Both the position numbers and the translations under genes were made by a program. From assembly GCA_014529385.2 (NCBI GenBank), contig CM043961.1, positions 12,074,478 to 12,138,477 of the forward strand: DNA of 64,000 bases. The letters are read 5' to 3'. Shown in pieces: positions 1-13,030 of this stretch (its first letter is position 1; every line of letters starts with the position of its first letter). This DNA comes from Adiantum capillus-veneris (taxonomy: Eukaryota; Streptophyta; Polypodiopsida; Polypodiales; Pteridaceae). Below the pieces are notes generated by a model that had not been told where the DNA came from, searched no databases, and saw only the letters and a list, made by a program, of their open reading frames with translations.

Positions 1-2470
1 TCTGCAAAAAGAAGAAAATATTATGCATAAAATAATGACAATATCAAGAAAGATATCATTATTTTATAGTCCAATAGGTCCATTGTATGGAAGACTTAGA
101 GTGCCTCTTACATGGTGCCTCCAAGGTTTCCAAAAAATAAAATCATTGGAAAAAAAAGGCCACTGTGTCTCCAATCTATTGCCCATTTGAAGCATAGAGA
201 GAACCAAGGTCCACCACTTGTCCAAGCTAGACATGGAGCATTGACACAAGATCCAACACTTATCCAAGAACCCTATAGTATATGTGGTAACATGGGATGC
301 ATTGATGCAACAAAAGTAGTCTAGCCTCCTCATCCATCTCTTTTTTCTTGTAGCCTAGAGGGATTAGTTTCAAGGTCTATCACTAGTCAAAAACTACACA
401 TAGAACATTGATACAAGGTTCCACCACATGTGAAACCTATCATCTCTAGTAGCATGGATGGTTTGATATCAAGGTTCATCGCGTGTCCTACCTATACTCT
501 ATTGTAGCATATAGATTCTGGTTTGGTGGTACTACACTTGTCCAAACTTGGCTTGTTGTTGATATCTGGAGGTAATCAAGGGTCTCCACTTGTCCAAGTT
601 AGGCATATAAAACAATTGCAAGGTCCACCATGTGTACAACATATGATTGATTATAGCATGCATGGTCTTATTTCATGGGCAACCATCTTCTCTCCAACAT
701 GTGTCCAACCTCGGCTCCATTGAAGCATGGAGAGAAGCAAGGTCCACCACTTATCAAAGCTATTATTTTCTCCCAGTGCTTTCAAAACCCATAATACGTT
801 GTACATGGGGGGGGGGATTCTTGTTTCAAGGTCCACCCCTTGGCTAAGATTGGATCCATTGAAACATAAAGAGAAGCAAGCTCTACCATTTGTCCAAGCT
901 AGGAGCCATTGAAACATGAAAACCCCATAATATGTTGTATACGAGGGGTGTTTTTCAAGGTCTACCACTTGTCTAAGCTATGGTCCATTGGAACATGGAG
1001 AGAAGCAAAGCTCACCACTTTTCTAAGCTAGGATCCATTGAAACATGGAGAGAAGCAAGCTCCATTGTTTGTCTAAGCTAGGCTCCATTGGAACAAGGAG
1101 AAAACAAGCTCCACCACTTGCCTATTATTGCATAGAGATTCTGGTTTGAAGGTCCACCACTTGTCCAACCTTGCCTTCATGTATGGAGATAATCAAGAGT
1201 GCAATGCTTCTCTAAGCTAGGGACATAAAAGAGTTTCAAGGTCCACTACATATACGATCTATGATGGGTTGTAGCATGGGAGGTTTCATTTTAAGGTTGA
1301 CCACTTCTCCAGCTCCGCTTGTCCAACCTCAGATCCATTGAAGAATGGAGAATAAAGGTGTACCAACTCTCCAAAATAGGCAGGACAATCTCTATAAAAC
1401 CCATGAATTGTTAATATATGCTATGCTGTGGAGTTTTGTTTGAAGTTCCACTCCTTATCCAAGCTACAATCCATTGAAGCATGGAACTAAGTAAGATATA
1501 TCTCTAGTCCAAGATAGGATCCATTGAAACATAGAGAGAATCAAGGTCCACCACTTGTCCAAGCTATGCATGGGTAATTGATATAAGGACCACTACGTTT
1601 TCACCTATACTATGCTCTATCATGGATGGTTTCATATCCTACCAATTTTCCAACCTATTTAGTAGGTTGTATTATGGGGGTTTGGTTTCAAGGTACTTCA
1701 CTTGTCTGAGGTGGGTTCCATTGAACCATGGAGAGAAACTATGTCTACCACTTGTCCGAAATATGCTCCTTTAAAAACATAAAAACAAGGTCCACCACTT
1801 GTCCAAGCTAAAGTTTCTCTCCATTGAAGCATGGAGAGAAACAAGGTCTACCACCTGTCCAAAATATGCTCCATTGAAACATAAAAGCAAGGTCCACCAC
1901 TTGTCCAAGCTAATATAACAAATGGGTGTTGGTTACAAGGTGTACCACACTTGTCTAAACTAGTCTTCATGCAAGGTCTACCACATGTCCAAGCTATATG
2001 AGCTTGTTTTGAAGGTCTACCACACCTCTTGAAATTAGGATCCATGTAAGGTCCACCTTTTGTCAAGCTATGCATTTAATGAGTACTAAAACTAAGTAAA
2101 TTGCAGTACTTAAATACCTTTCCAAGCTCATTAAGATTTTGGTCTCTAAGGCCGGCCACCACCACATGTCTAATCTATGCTCTAATTGATTACTTATGCT
2201 ATTTCTCTCAAAGTCCAAACATAAGCTCCCTTCTAGCAAGGTTAGTTTAAATTTAGGCTCCAGCACCTGTCTAAGCTAGGTTCAATTTATGAAGCATCAC
2301 CATTTAACCATGCTACGATCTAATGTATCATATCAAGGGGGTATTGATAAAAGGTCCAAAACTTATTGAGTTCAAGCTCTTAAGTAATTAAGTCTTTGTG
2401 AGTATTAAATGTTTTAGTTTTAGTCTACAGATCCACCATTCAAAAACTCAAGTAATTTACTATTTACATT
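1..2470. repeat. Left block of GTCCACC minisatellite array
   Basis: Dozens of exact and diverged copies of the core GGTCCACCACTTGTCCAA occur here. They are usually followed by GCTA or CCTA and separated by 40-110 bp of related filler such as CCATTGAAACATGGAGAG. Both flanking strands give only repetitive peptides rich in WWTL or HHLSK, which reflect the repeat and not genes. Copies are more diverged and less regular than those at 5.3-12.5 kb. The block fades out around 2.4 kb, just past the 3' end of the ParB-like gene. The left edge of the array is not visible. Confidence 0.85.
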
Positions 2471-2584
2471 CAAACCTTGAATGCTTGAGATAAAAAATAC
2501 AAGCTCAATCAATACTATATAAAGCAAAATCTAACATTAAGAGTATCAAATCAGTAACAAGAAACACTAACATGCACAAGAAAC

Positions 2585-3976
2585 TCAAAACATACGTGTC
2601 TCCATTTCCAAAAAGTCCTCCATTGACAGAGGATGGTGTTGTTGTTGTTCTTCTTCTCTTTGTGGAGAGCACTCCTCTGTAACAGGCACAATGTCGCCTG
2701 ATTGCGAAGTGGATTGTTGAAGTCCAGCCCATTTTTCTATATCTTCATGAGACTTAACAAAGTCTAGCAGCATGGTCTCCATGCTTTTTGCCTCCTCCAC
2801 ACTATCAATTAAGCAGATGACTTCTTTTTTCTGTTGTATTCCTTCTTGTGCAACCAAGGAGCCATCACCAAAAACATCAACAAGCTTGCGGTCTTCAAAA
2901 CAATATGTACGAATGTAGTGCTTGACCAAAGCTCTTTTTTTGGCCTCCAAATATTGCAAATCTGACATATCGTTATCTGCTACTTGAAGAAGAGAACAAT
3001 CAATTGGCATGGGATGTTCCTCTGATCTTCTTCTCAGGTCTTCAAATGCATTGCCTTGTCCCAAGAAGGCAATAACTGTTAGGAATTGAATTGCTCCTTT
3101 GCAAGGAGCTGATGGAAAGTGATGCAATGCACCACAACAATGGTAGCTCAAATTATCTCCCATGGCGTGAAAGGCACATTGCAATTTGTGTGAAGTTAGT
3201 GAAATCCACAAATGCAAGAAAGACAAATCCAGGATCTGTTGACCCTCCAGCAATAGCCAAGATCCCATCCAAAGCATTGTTAAATGTCTCCTCACTCCAC
3301 TTCAAATTGCCTCCAACGTTTTTTGTCATATCTAAAACACATAAGCCAATAGGCACTTTATTATTGAAGTGGCGCATCAAGTAGAGATTGCCTTCCATTT
3401 GTAGGCTCACCACATAGATTGACCATGGCAAATCTCTAGGCTCAGTTTTCTCCTTTTGAAGGTGAATTGCCCATTGCATGTATTTTATTGCTCCATCTGG
3501 AAAAGCCATTTTCTTTGTTCCACGCGTCAAACTAGATCTGATCCATTCCTCGCATAGCATTAAAATTGTTTTTATAACAACATCATTGATGTTATACATT
3601 TTGACCCCTCCTCCCAGTCTTTACATGGTGAAGACTCATTCAAATTGTTGAAGCCTTCAAGAAGTGCATCTTGAATCAATTTGTCTTGCTTCAACTGCTT
3701 GATTCGATCATACATGTCAGTTGCATCACCATCCTTTGCACTCTTTGACAGTAAAATCTTCTCATCTCTAATCTCTTCTTGAATAGTCTTTACCTCTGAT
3801 TCCTCAAGGCCACAAAGATATCTAAATACAGTTGTTGGGGGTTTCTTATTCTCCTCTTCTAGATTTTCAATGATTTCTATCCAGCAATCATAAACTAAAT
3901 CAGAGTAGGTGACCATGTGTGCCTGTTTAGCAATCCAACTTGCTGCTGCACTCATTCTTGCCAATCGAAGAAAACC
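2585..3976 (-). pseudogene. 3' part of ParB/methyltransferase-like gene: degenerate amino-methyltransferase-like region with two frame changes
   Basis: This continues the upstream ParB-like exon after an 84-bp intron. Frame 1 (3976 to about 3605) starts GFLRLARMS and is helical and charged. The frame changes near 3605 (one base short beside a GGGG run) and again near 3160-3200, ending at a stop at 2585. The order of elements resembles a beta-type N6/N4 DNA methyltransferase. A strand-loop at about 3325-3345 reads VLDMTKN where DPPY would be expected. It is followed by a G-rich/hydrophobic strand, then KKRALVKHYIRTY and VDVFGDGSLVA (about 2858-2930), which resembles the KPxxLxxxxIxxY...VLDxFxGSGTT region that binds AdoMet. 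The acidic residue after the next strand (LIDS) is also present. The tail is acidic and Q/H-rich. The DPPY loss suggests no catalysis even if expressed. The methyltransferase match is by motif pattern only and could be coincidental. The frame changes may be real decay or sequence errors. Confidence 0.5.
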
Positions 3977-4060
3977 CTGAAAAGAAATAGAGAAATAATT
4001 AAACTATTGAGCAAGATTTGTTAATTAAACACTATCAAAAAGACAAAGAAAATAACTTAC
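3977..4060 (-). other. Candidate 84-bp intron of the ParB-like gene
   Basis: On the minus strand the donor is GAT|GTAAGT (ends at 4060) and the acceptor is TTTCTTTTCAG|GG (ends at 3977). Splicing joins ...AGWD to GFLRLARMS in frame without a stop, whereas unspliced reading stops shortly after. The intron is AT-rich, as expected for plants. Confidence 0.75.
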
Positions 4061-5248
4061 ATCCCATCCGGCACGAGATGCATGTCCCTCTGCAATTCCA
4101 CTTGCTGCCTTTGGTGGTCGTCCTGCGAAGATCCATTGACTCCGTAAATGTCTCAATATTTGGCTGTAAGGTTGCTTGACATACAATGCCTGAGCCTCCT
4201 CATTTGCAATGGCAGATATAGCAGTTGCAACAAATGGAGGAGCATTCACAACAATGCGAGCCTTTCTAAATTTATACACGCTAATCAGTCTTTCAAAGAT
4301 CTCTTTGTTGTTTTGTTCATTGTGAAGCAAAACTTTTGCAGCATAGATTGAATGCTGCCCATCAAGAATCCAATAATGATAATCTTTAATTTTTTGCTCC
4401 TCTACCTCTTCTACTGCCAAAGGAGTCCCCTTCTTTGATTTTGCATTTCGAACAGGCATCAAATATGCACATGCTGCAGGCTTGGTCGTACTCCGTGAAA
4501 ATCCAAATAACACACTTTCAGCGTGTTTTTTATCCATAATACGTGCATTATAGTGATCAGGAGCAAGCCAACAATTTTGAATAGGGATATCAAATTCCCT
4601 ATATTGGAAAGGAAAATAATTTATGTACTTATTCATTCCACCTGTATCTTTTTCTTGTCCTTTCATGGCCTCAGCTTCTAAAACATCTGGATCCACAATT
4701 CTCATCTTTGACATTGAACCCTCTGTTGATGAGGATGCCAAAGATGCCTTGTCTACATCCAAAATGGAGCTAGTTCGCTTAGCTTCTACTTTCTGCACTT
4801 TTGCTTGCTTCTTTGTGGATGGTGGTCGTGAAGCTTTCACCTTTTTTCGTTGTAGTGTGGCAATGATGGAGCTTTGAAGTTGATCTGCTGTGATATTTGG
4901 ATTTGATTCTGCAAACTTCCATCCTCGAGAAAACATTGTCTCTTCTTTGTTTCTAGACATGCGCTCCAATGCATATGCTCCTGGAGATAGTTGAAATTCT
5001 AGATTCATTGGAACTAGAATGTCAATGCATTCCACCTCTGGATGACTATCAACTACAGAGACAGATGCTTCCACAACTTGTCCAACATCTTCAAACAAGC
5101 TGTCATTATCCTTTTTGGCAATAAATAGATGCACCTTATGAAATTGTGCACCCTCTATACCATGTATGTCCAAATACCATTTCCTAAGATCATTGCAAGT
5201 ATAGTCAACTGAGACAGCAACCCTTGCAACCTGTTTTTTTGGAGCCAT
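4061..5248 (-). CDS. ParB/sulfiredoxin-like DGQH-domain protein, 5' exon (396 codons)
   Basis: The exon starts at the ATG of MAPKKQ, five bases after a candidate splice acceptor, and runs open to the donor at 4061. Residues 1-130 are a mixed N-terminal region. Residues about 135-200 are basic and Ser/Lys-rich (KKVKASRPPSTKKQAK), possibly a nuclear localisation segment. Residues about 225-360 fit the ParB/Srx fold: PIQNCWLAPDHYNARI (strand and N-R site), a spacer, then WILDGQHSIYAAKVLL, the DGQH(R) signature shared by ParB N-terminal domains and DndB-type proteins, followed by RKARIVVN. In prokaryotes such domains bind or cut DNA or hydrolyse CTP and are often fused to DNA methyltransferases; the downstream exon looks like such a fusion. 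I see no helix-turn-helix of the ParB central type. It is divergent to the DUF7869 gene at 16.7 kb. Role in the plant is unknown. The ParB call is moderate; the coding call is strong. Confidence 0.65.
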
Positions 5249-5275
5249 CTTTCCTGAAACAAAAAAAACCAAATG
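5249..5275 (-). promoter_or_regulatory. Candidate leader-intron 3' splice site just upstream of the ParB-like ATG
   Basis: On the minus strand a T-rich tract ends in TTTGTTTCAG, followed by GAAAG and the ATG. This is a good plant acceptor, so the first coding exon is probably preceded by an upstream exon lying in or beyond the repeat array. The DUF7869 gene at 16662 has the same layout. Confidence 0.6.
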
Positions 5276-5289
5276 TTATTTTAACATAT

Positions 5290-8200
5290 ACTTTTTTGTA
5301 ATGGATTAAGTTTGTGTGAATACAAGTTCCACCACTTGTTCAAGCTAGATCTAAGCAAGTATACATAGTGATCATTTAAGCTAGTAAACTAAGGGAAGGG
5401 AGAAGTAAGGTCCACCACTTGTCCAAGCTTAGCTCTAGACAACATGGAGAGATTGGAGGTCTACTAATTGTCTAATATAGGCTAACTATATTGAAACATA
5501 GAGAGAAGCAAAGGTCCACCACTTGTCCAATCTAGGGTCCATTGAAACATGGAGAGAAGGATGCTCCACCATTTGTCCAAACTAGGCTCCATTGAAACAT
5601 GAAGAGAAACAAGATGCACCATGTCTTTGAGATGCTAGGCTCCATTGAAATACCTTAAACCCATGATTTTTTATATATGTGGGGTTTAAATTCAAGGTCC
5701 ACCACTTGTCCAACCTATTATCCCTAGTAGCATGAGTGGTTTGGTCTCAAGATTCACCACTTTTCCACTCTATGTCATTATATTAAGAAGATCTGGGTGT
5801 TAAGGTCCACTTGTCCAACCTATAAGGCTATATCTTAAATGGTATTATTTCACCACTTGGAATGCACATGATGGGTTTTACATAGGGGTACGGTTCCAAG
5901 GTCCACCACTTGTCCAAGCTAACTCTATTGAAACATAGAGAGAATCAAAGGTCCACCACTTGTCCAAGCTAGGCTCCATTGAAACATGGAGAGAAGGATG
6001 CTCCACCATTTGTCCAAGCCAGGTTTGATTGAAACATGAAGAGAAGCAAGCTGCACCATGTCTCCAAAATGCTAGGCTCCATTGAAATATCTTAAACCAT
6101 GATATTTCGTACATGGGGGGTTTAATTCAAGGTCCACCACTTGTCCAACCTATTATCACTAGTAGCATGAGTGGTTTGATGTCAAGATTCACCACTTTTA
6201 CTCTATGTCATTATATTAAGAAGATCTGGGTGTTAAGGTCCACCACTTGTCCAACCTATAAGGCTATATCTTAAAGGGTATTCTTTCTCACCACTTGGAA
6301 TGACCATGATAGGTTTTACATGGGGGTTTGGTTCCAAGTTCCACCACTTGTCCAAGCTAACTCTATTGAAACATAGAGAGAAGCAAAGGTCCACCACTTG
6401 TCAAGCTAGGGTCCATTGAAACATGGAGAGAAGGATGCTCCACCATTTGTCCAAGATAGGCTCCATTGAAACATGAAGAGAAGCAAGCTGCACCATGTCT
6501 CCAAGATGCTAAGATCCATTGAAATACCTTAAACCCATGATATTTTGTACATGGGGAGTTTACATTCAAGGTCCACCACTTGTCCAACCTATTATCTCTA
6601 GTAGCATGAGTGGTTTGGTCTGAAGATTCACCACTTTTCCACTCTATGTCATTACGTTAAGAAGATCTGGGTGTTAAGGTCGACCACTTGTCCAACCTAT
6701 AAGGGTATATCTTAAAGGGTATTCTTTCTCACCACTTGGAATGACCATGATAGGTTTTACATGGGGGTTTGGTTCCAAGTTCCACCACTTGTCCAAGCTA
6801 ACTCTATTGAAACATAGAGAGAAGCAAAGGTCCACCACTTGTCTAAGCTAGGGTCCATTGAAACATGGAGAGAAGGATGCTCCACCATTTGTCCAAGATA
6901 GGCTCCATTGAAACATGAAGAGAAGCAAGCTGCACCATGTCTCCAAGATGCTAAGATCCATTGAAATACCTTAAACCCATGATATTTTGTACATGGGGAG
7001 TTTACATTCAAGGTCCACCACTTGTCCAACCTATTATCTCTAGTAGCATGAGTGGTTTGGTCTGAAGATTCACCACTTTTCCACTCTATGTCATTACGTT
7101 AAGAAGATCTGGGTGTTAAGGTCGACCACTTGTCCAACCTATAAGGGTATATCTTAAAGGGTATTCTTTCTCACCACTTGAAATGTCCATGATATGTTTT
7201 ACATGGGGGTTTGGCTCCAAGGTCCACCACCTCTCCAAGCTAACTCTATTGAAACATAGAGAGAAACAAAGGTCCACCACTTGTCCAAGCTAGGCTCCAT
7301 TGAAACATGGAGAGAAGGATCCTCTACCATTTGTCGAAGCTAACTCTATTGAAACATGGGGGGTTTACATTCAAGGTCCACCACTTGTCCAACCTATTAA
7401 CGCTAGTAGCATGAGTGGTTGGGTCTCAAGATTCACCACTTTTTCACTCTGTCATTATATTAAGAATATTTGGGTGTTAAGGTCCACCACTAGTCCAACC
7501 TATAAGGCTATATCTTAAGGGTTATTCTTTCTCACCACTTGGAGTGACCAGCATAGGTTTTACATGGGGGTTTTGTTTCAAGGTCCACCACTTGTCCAAG
7601 CTAACTCTATTGAAACATAGAGAGAATCAAAGGTCCACCACTTGTCCAAGCTAGGCTCCATTGAAACATGGAGAGAAGGATGCTCCACCATTTGTCCAAG
7701 ATACACTCCATTGAAACATGAAGAGAAGCAAGCTACACCATGTCTCAAGATGCTAGGCTCCATTGAAATACCTCAAACCCATGATATTTTGTACATGGGG
7801 GGTTTACATTCAAGGTCCACCACTTGTCCAACCTATTATCTCTAGTAGCATGAGTGGTTTGGTCTCAAGATTCACCATTTTTCACTCTATGTCATTCTAT
7901 TAAGAATATATGGGTGCTAAGGTCCACCACTTGTCCAACCTATAAGGCCATATCTTAAACTTTATTCTTTTCACCACTTGGAGTTACCAAGATAGGTTTT
8001 ACATGGGAGTTTGGTTCCAAGGCCCACCACTTGTCCAAGCTAACTTCTATTGAAACATAGAGAGAAGCAAAGGTCCACCACTTGTCCAAGCTAGGCTCCA
8101 TTGAAGCATGGAGAGAAGGATGCTCCACCATTTGTCCAAGATAGGCTCCATTGAAACATGAAGGGAAGCAATCTGCACCATGTCTCCAAGATTCTAGGAT

Positions 8201-11200
8201 CCATTGAAATACCTTAAACCCACGATATTGTTTACATGTGGGGTTTAACGTCAAGGTCAGTCACTTTTCCAAGCTATTATCCCTAGTAGCACTAGTGGTT
8301 GGGTCTCAAGATTTACCACTTTTCCACTCTATGTCGTTATATTATGAAGATCTAGGTTCTAAGGTCGACCACTTGTCCAACCTATAAGGCTAGATCTTAA
8401 AGGGTATTATTTCTCACCACTTGGAATGACCATGATATGTTTTACATGGGGGTTTGGTTTCAAGGTCCACCACTTGTCCAAGCTAACTCTATGGAAACAT
8501 AGAGAGAAGCAAAGGTCCACCACTTGTCCAAGCTAGGCTCCACTGAGACATTTAGAGAAGGATGATCCCCCATTGGTGGAAGATAGGCTTCATTGAAACA
8601 TGAAAAGAAGCAAGTTGCACCATGTCTCCAAGATTCTAGGATCCATTGAAATACCTTAAACCCACGATATTGTTTACATGTGGGGTTTAACGTCAAGGTC
8701 AGTCACTTTTCCAAGCTATTATCCCTAGTAGCATGAGTGGTTTGGTCTCAAGATTCACCACTTTTCCACTCTATGTCATTATATAAAGAAGATCTAGGTG
8801 TTAAGGTCGACAACACTTGTCCAACCTATAAGCGTATATCTTAAAGGGTATTCTTTCTCACCACTTGAAATGTCCATGATATGTTTTACATAGGGGTTTA
8901 GTTCCAAGGTCCACCACTTATCCAAGCTAACTTTATTCTTCTCATAGAGAGAAGCAAAAGGTCCACCACTTGTCCAAGCTAGGCTCCATTGAAACATGGA
9001 GAGAAGGATGCTCCACCATTTGTCGAAGCTAACTCTATTGAAACATGGAAGGTTTACATTCAAGGTCCACCAGTTGTCCAACCTATTAACGCTAGTAGCA
9101 TGAGGGGTTTGGTCTCAAGATTCACCACTTTTTCACTCTGTGTTATTATATTAAGAATATTTGGGTATTAAGGTCCACCACTTGTCCAACCTATAAGACT
9201 ATATCTTAATGGTTATTCTTTCTGACCACTTGGAGTGACCATGAAAGGTTTTACATGGGGGGTTGGTTCCAAGGTCCACCACTTGTCCAAGCTAACTCTA
9301 TTCAAACATAGAGAGAAGCAAAGGTCCACCACTTGTCTAAGCTAGGGTCTATTGAAACATGGAGAGAAGGATGCTCCACCATTTGTCCAAGATAGACTCC
9401 ATTGAAACATGAAGAGAAGCAAGCTGCACCATATCTCCAAGATTCTAGACTCCATCGAAATACCTTAAACCCACGTTATTTTGTACATGGGGAGTTTACA
9501 TTCAAGATCAACAATTTGTCCAACCTATTATCGCTAGTAGCATGAGTGGTTTGCTCTCAAGATTCACCACTTTTCCACTCTCTATCATTATATTAAGAAT
9601 ATTTGGGTGTTAAGGTCCACCACTTGTCCAACCTATAAGACTATATCTTAATGGTTATTCTTTCTCACCCCTTGAAAGACTATATCTTAATGGTTATCCC
9701 TAGCTATTATTGCTAGTAGCGTGAGTGGTTTGGTCTCAAGATTCACCACTTTTATTAAGAATATGTGGGTGTTAAGGTCCACCACTTGTCCAACCTATAA
9801 GGCTACATCTTAAAGGTTATTCTTTCTTACTACTTGGAGTGACCATGATAGGTTTTACATGGGGGTTTGGTTCCAAGGTCCACCACTTGTCCAAGCTAAC
9901 TCTATTGAAACATAGAGAGAAGCAAAGGTCCACCCCTTGTCTAAGCTAGGGTCCATTGAAACATGGAGAGAAGGATGCTCCACCATTTGTCCAAGGTAGG
10001 CTCCATTGAAACATGAGGAGAATCAAGGTGCACCATGACTCCAAGATGCTAGGCTCCATCGAAAAACATTAAACCCATGATATGTCGTAGATGAGGGGTT
10101 TACATTCAAGGTCCAACACTTGTCCAAGCTATTATTGGTAGTAGCCTGAGTGGTTTGGTCTCAAGATTCACCATTTTTCCACTCTATGTCATTATATTAA
10201 GAATATGCGCGTGTTAAGGTCCACCACTTGTCCAACCTATAAGGCTACATCTTAAAGGTTATTCTTTATTACCACTTGGAGTGACCATGATAGGTTTTAC
10301 ATGGGGTTTGGTTCCAAGGTCCACCACTTGTCCAAGCTAACTCTATTGAAACATAGAGAGAAACAAAGGTCCACCACTTGTCCAAGCTAGGGTCCATTGA
10401 AACATGGAGAGAAGGATGCTCCACCATTTGTCCAAGATAGGCTCCATTGAAACATGACGAGAAGCAAGCTGCACCATGTCTCCAAGATGCTAGGCTCCAT
10501 CGAAATACATTAAACCCACGATATTTCGTAGATGAGGGGTTTACATTCAAGGTCCACCACTTGTCCAAGCTATTATTGCTAGTAGCCTGAGTGGTTTGGT
10601 CTCAAGATTCACCACTTTTATTAAGAATATGTGGGTGTTAAGGTCCACCACTTGTCCAACCTATAAAGCTACATCTTAAAGGTTATTCTTTCTTACTACT
10701 TGGAGTGACCATGATAGGTTTTACATGGGGGTTTGGTTCCAAGGTCCACCACTTGTCCAAGCTAACTCTATTGAAACATAGAGAGAAGCAAAGGTCCACC
10801 CCTTGTCTAAGCTAGGGTCCATTGAAACATGGAGAGAAGGACGCTCCACCATTTGTCCAAGTTGGCTCCATTGAAACATGAGGAGAAGCAAGGTGCACCA
10901 TGTCTCCAAGATGCTAGGCTCCATCGAAAAACATTAAACCCACGATATGTCGTAGATGAGGGGTTTACATTCAAGGTCCACACTTGTCCAAGCTATTATT
11001 GCTAGTAGCCTGAGTGGTTTGGTCTCAAGATTCACCACTTTTCCACTCTATGTCATTATATTAAGAATATGCGCGTGTTAAGGTCCACCACTTGTCCAAC
11101 CTATAAGGCTACATCTTAAAGGTTATTCTTTATTACCACTTGGAGTGACCATGATAGGTTTTACATGGGGGTTTGGTTCCAAGGTCCACCACTTGTCCAA

Positions 11201-12560
11201 GCTAGGGTCCATTGAAACATGGAGAGAAGGATGCTCAACCATTTGTCCAAGATAGGCTCCATTGAAACATGACGAGAAGCAAGCTGCACCATGTCTCCAA
11301 GATGCTAGGCTCCATCGAAATACATTAAAACCACGATATTTCGTAGATGAGGGATTTACATTCAAGGTCCACCACTTGTCCAAGCTATTATTGCTAGTAG
11401 CCTGAGTGGTTTGGTCTCAAGATTCACCACTTTTATTAAGAATATGTGGGTGTTAAGGTCCACCACTTGTCCAACCTATAAGGCTACATCTTAAAGGTTA
11501 TTCTTTCTTACTACTTGGAGTGACCATGATAGGTTTTACATGGGGGTTTGGTTCCAAGGTCCACCACTTGTCCAAGCTAACTCTATTGAAACATAGAGAG
11601 AAGCAAAGGTCACCCCTTGTCTAAGCTAGGGTCCATTGAAACATGGAGAGAAGGACGCTCCACCATTTGTCCAAGGTAGGCTCATTGAAACATGAGGAGA
11701 ATCAAGGTGCACCATGCTCCAAGATGCTAGGCTCCATCGAAAAACATTAAATCCATGATATGTCGTAGATGAGGGGTTTACATTCAAGGTCCAACACTTG
11801 TCCAAGCTATTATTGCTAGTAGCCTGAGTGGTTTGGTCTCAAGATTCACCATTTTTCACTCTATGTCATTATATTAAGAATATGCGCATGTTAAGGTCCA
11901 CCACTTGTCAACCTATAAGGCTACATCTTAAAGGTATTCTTTATTACCACTTGGAGGAGTGACCATGATAGGTTTTAATGGGGGTTTGGTTCCAAGGTCC
12001 ACCACTTGTCCAAGCTAACTCTATTGAATAATAGAGAGAAGTAAAGGTCCACCACTTGTCCAAGCTAGGGTCCATTGAAACATGGAGAGAAGGATGCTCC
12101 ACCATTTGTCCAAGATAGGCTCCATTGAAACATGACGAGAAGCAAGATGCACGATGTCTCCAAGATGCTAGGCTCCATCGAAATACCTTAAACCCACAAT
12201 ATTTCGTAGATGGGGGGTTTACTTTCAAGGTCCACCACTTGTCCAAGCTATTATCGCTAGTAGCATGGTTTGGTCTCAAGATTCACCAGTTTTCCACGCT
12301 ATGTCATTATATGAAGAATATCTAGGTGTTAAGGTCCACCACTTGTCCAACCTATAAGGCTATATTCTTGACCACTTGGAATGTGCATGATATGTTTTAC
12401 ATGGGGTTTTATTCCAAGGTCCACCACTTGTCCAAGCTAGATCTATTACATATATATTATACATACAATATTCAACTAGATTCCCTACCTATCATGTCCA
12501 GTAGCATGGATGCTCTAGCTTGAAGGTCCACCACTTGTCCAACCTATACTCTCTTATGTA
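5290..12560. repeat. Central GTCCACC array with ~440-bp higher-order units
   Basis: This is the largest and most homogeneous block. Each unit of about 430-445 bp holds four to five core copies in fixed order. After a core come the markers CTATTATC, TAGCATGAGTGGTTTGG, ATTCACCACTTTTCCACTC, TTAAGAAGATCTGGGTG, a second core, TTGGAATGACCATGATAGG, a third core, then paired CCATTGAAACATGGAGAG segments. Some units are shortened or rearranged (for example near 7.3, 9.65 and 11.2 kb). All open frames here are repeat artefacts with recurring MDKWWTL and SCFNGAYLGQMVEHPSLHVS peptides on the minus strand. No gene is visible in the block. Confidence 0.9.
6301..7182. repeat. Two almost identical adjacent 441-bp units
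   Basis: Rows beginning TGACCATGATAGG at 6301 and at 6742 match base for base over about 440 bp, apart from a one-base difference (GTCAAGCTA versus GTCTAAGCTA). Such identity inside an otherwise diverged array indicates a recent tandem duplication or gene conversion. Confidence 0.85.
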
Positions 12561-13030
12561 AGGGAGATCTCGCTATAAATTCAAAACCTTCCCGCCTAAT
12601 TTAAAATATCCTCCCAAATCTTAAATATCCCGCCTAATTTTAAACTATCCCGCCCAAATTTAAAATTCAAACTTTTTTATAAAAATTTAAATTTTACTAC
12701 TTAATTTAAAATATTCTACGCAAAATTGATTTTAAATTCAAGTTTACCACAAAAAGATATCATTATACCACCTAAATTCAAATATGCAAACCTCAAATCA
12801 TTATATTGTACATAAATTCAAACAAATTCAAATTAACAAGCCTAAACTGATATTAGTTTGCATAGATATGAATTTATCACACCTAAATTATGTCACCATG
12901 TTAGAGAGAGTGGTTAGAGAATTTGAACAAGGTCCACCACTTGTCCAACCTAGATACCAAGAAGGATTGAGTGTACAAGGTATTGTTTGGAGGTCCTTAT
13001 AGTCCATTGGTCTTAAGGTCCACCACTTGT
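12561..13030. repeat. AT-rich CCCGCC/AATTTAAA short repeats and last stray cores
   Basis: Between 12575 and 12680 an irregular 20-25 bp motif TATCCCGCCTAATTTTAAA recurs about four times. It is followed by AAATTCAAA-rich DNA. Two isolated core copies occur at about 12928 and 13015, and in the second the core runs into GTGGTAAGGG instead of GTCC. No gene is visible. Confidence 0.6.

Noticed and set aside
5878-12279. Many minus-strand open frames starting MDKWWTL and containing SCFNGAYLGQMVEHPSLHVS
   Set aside because: They are the reverse translation of the array's core and filler. The same peptide recurs every 440 bp, is open in several frames, and no codon bias or start context supports translation.
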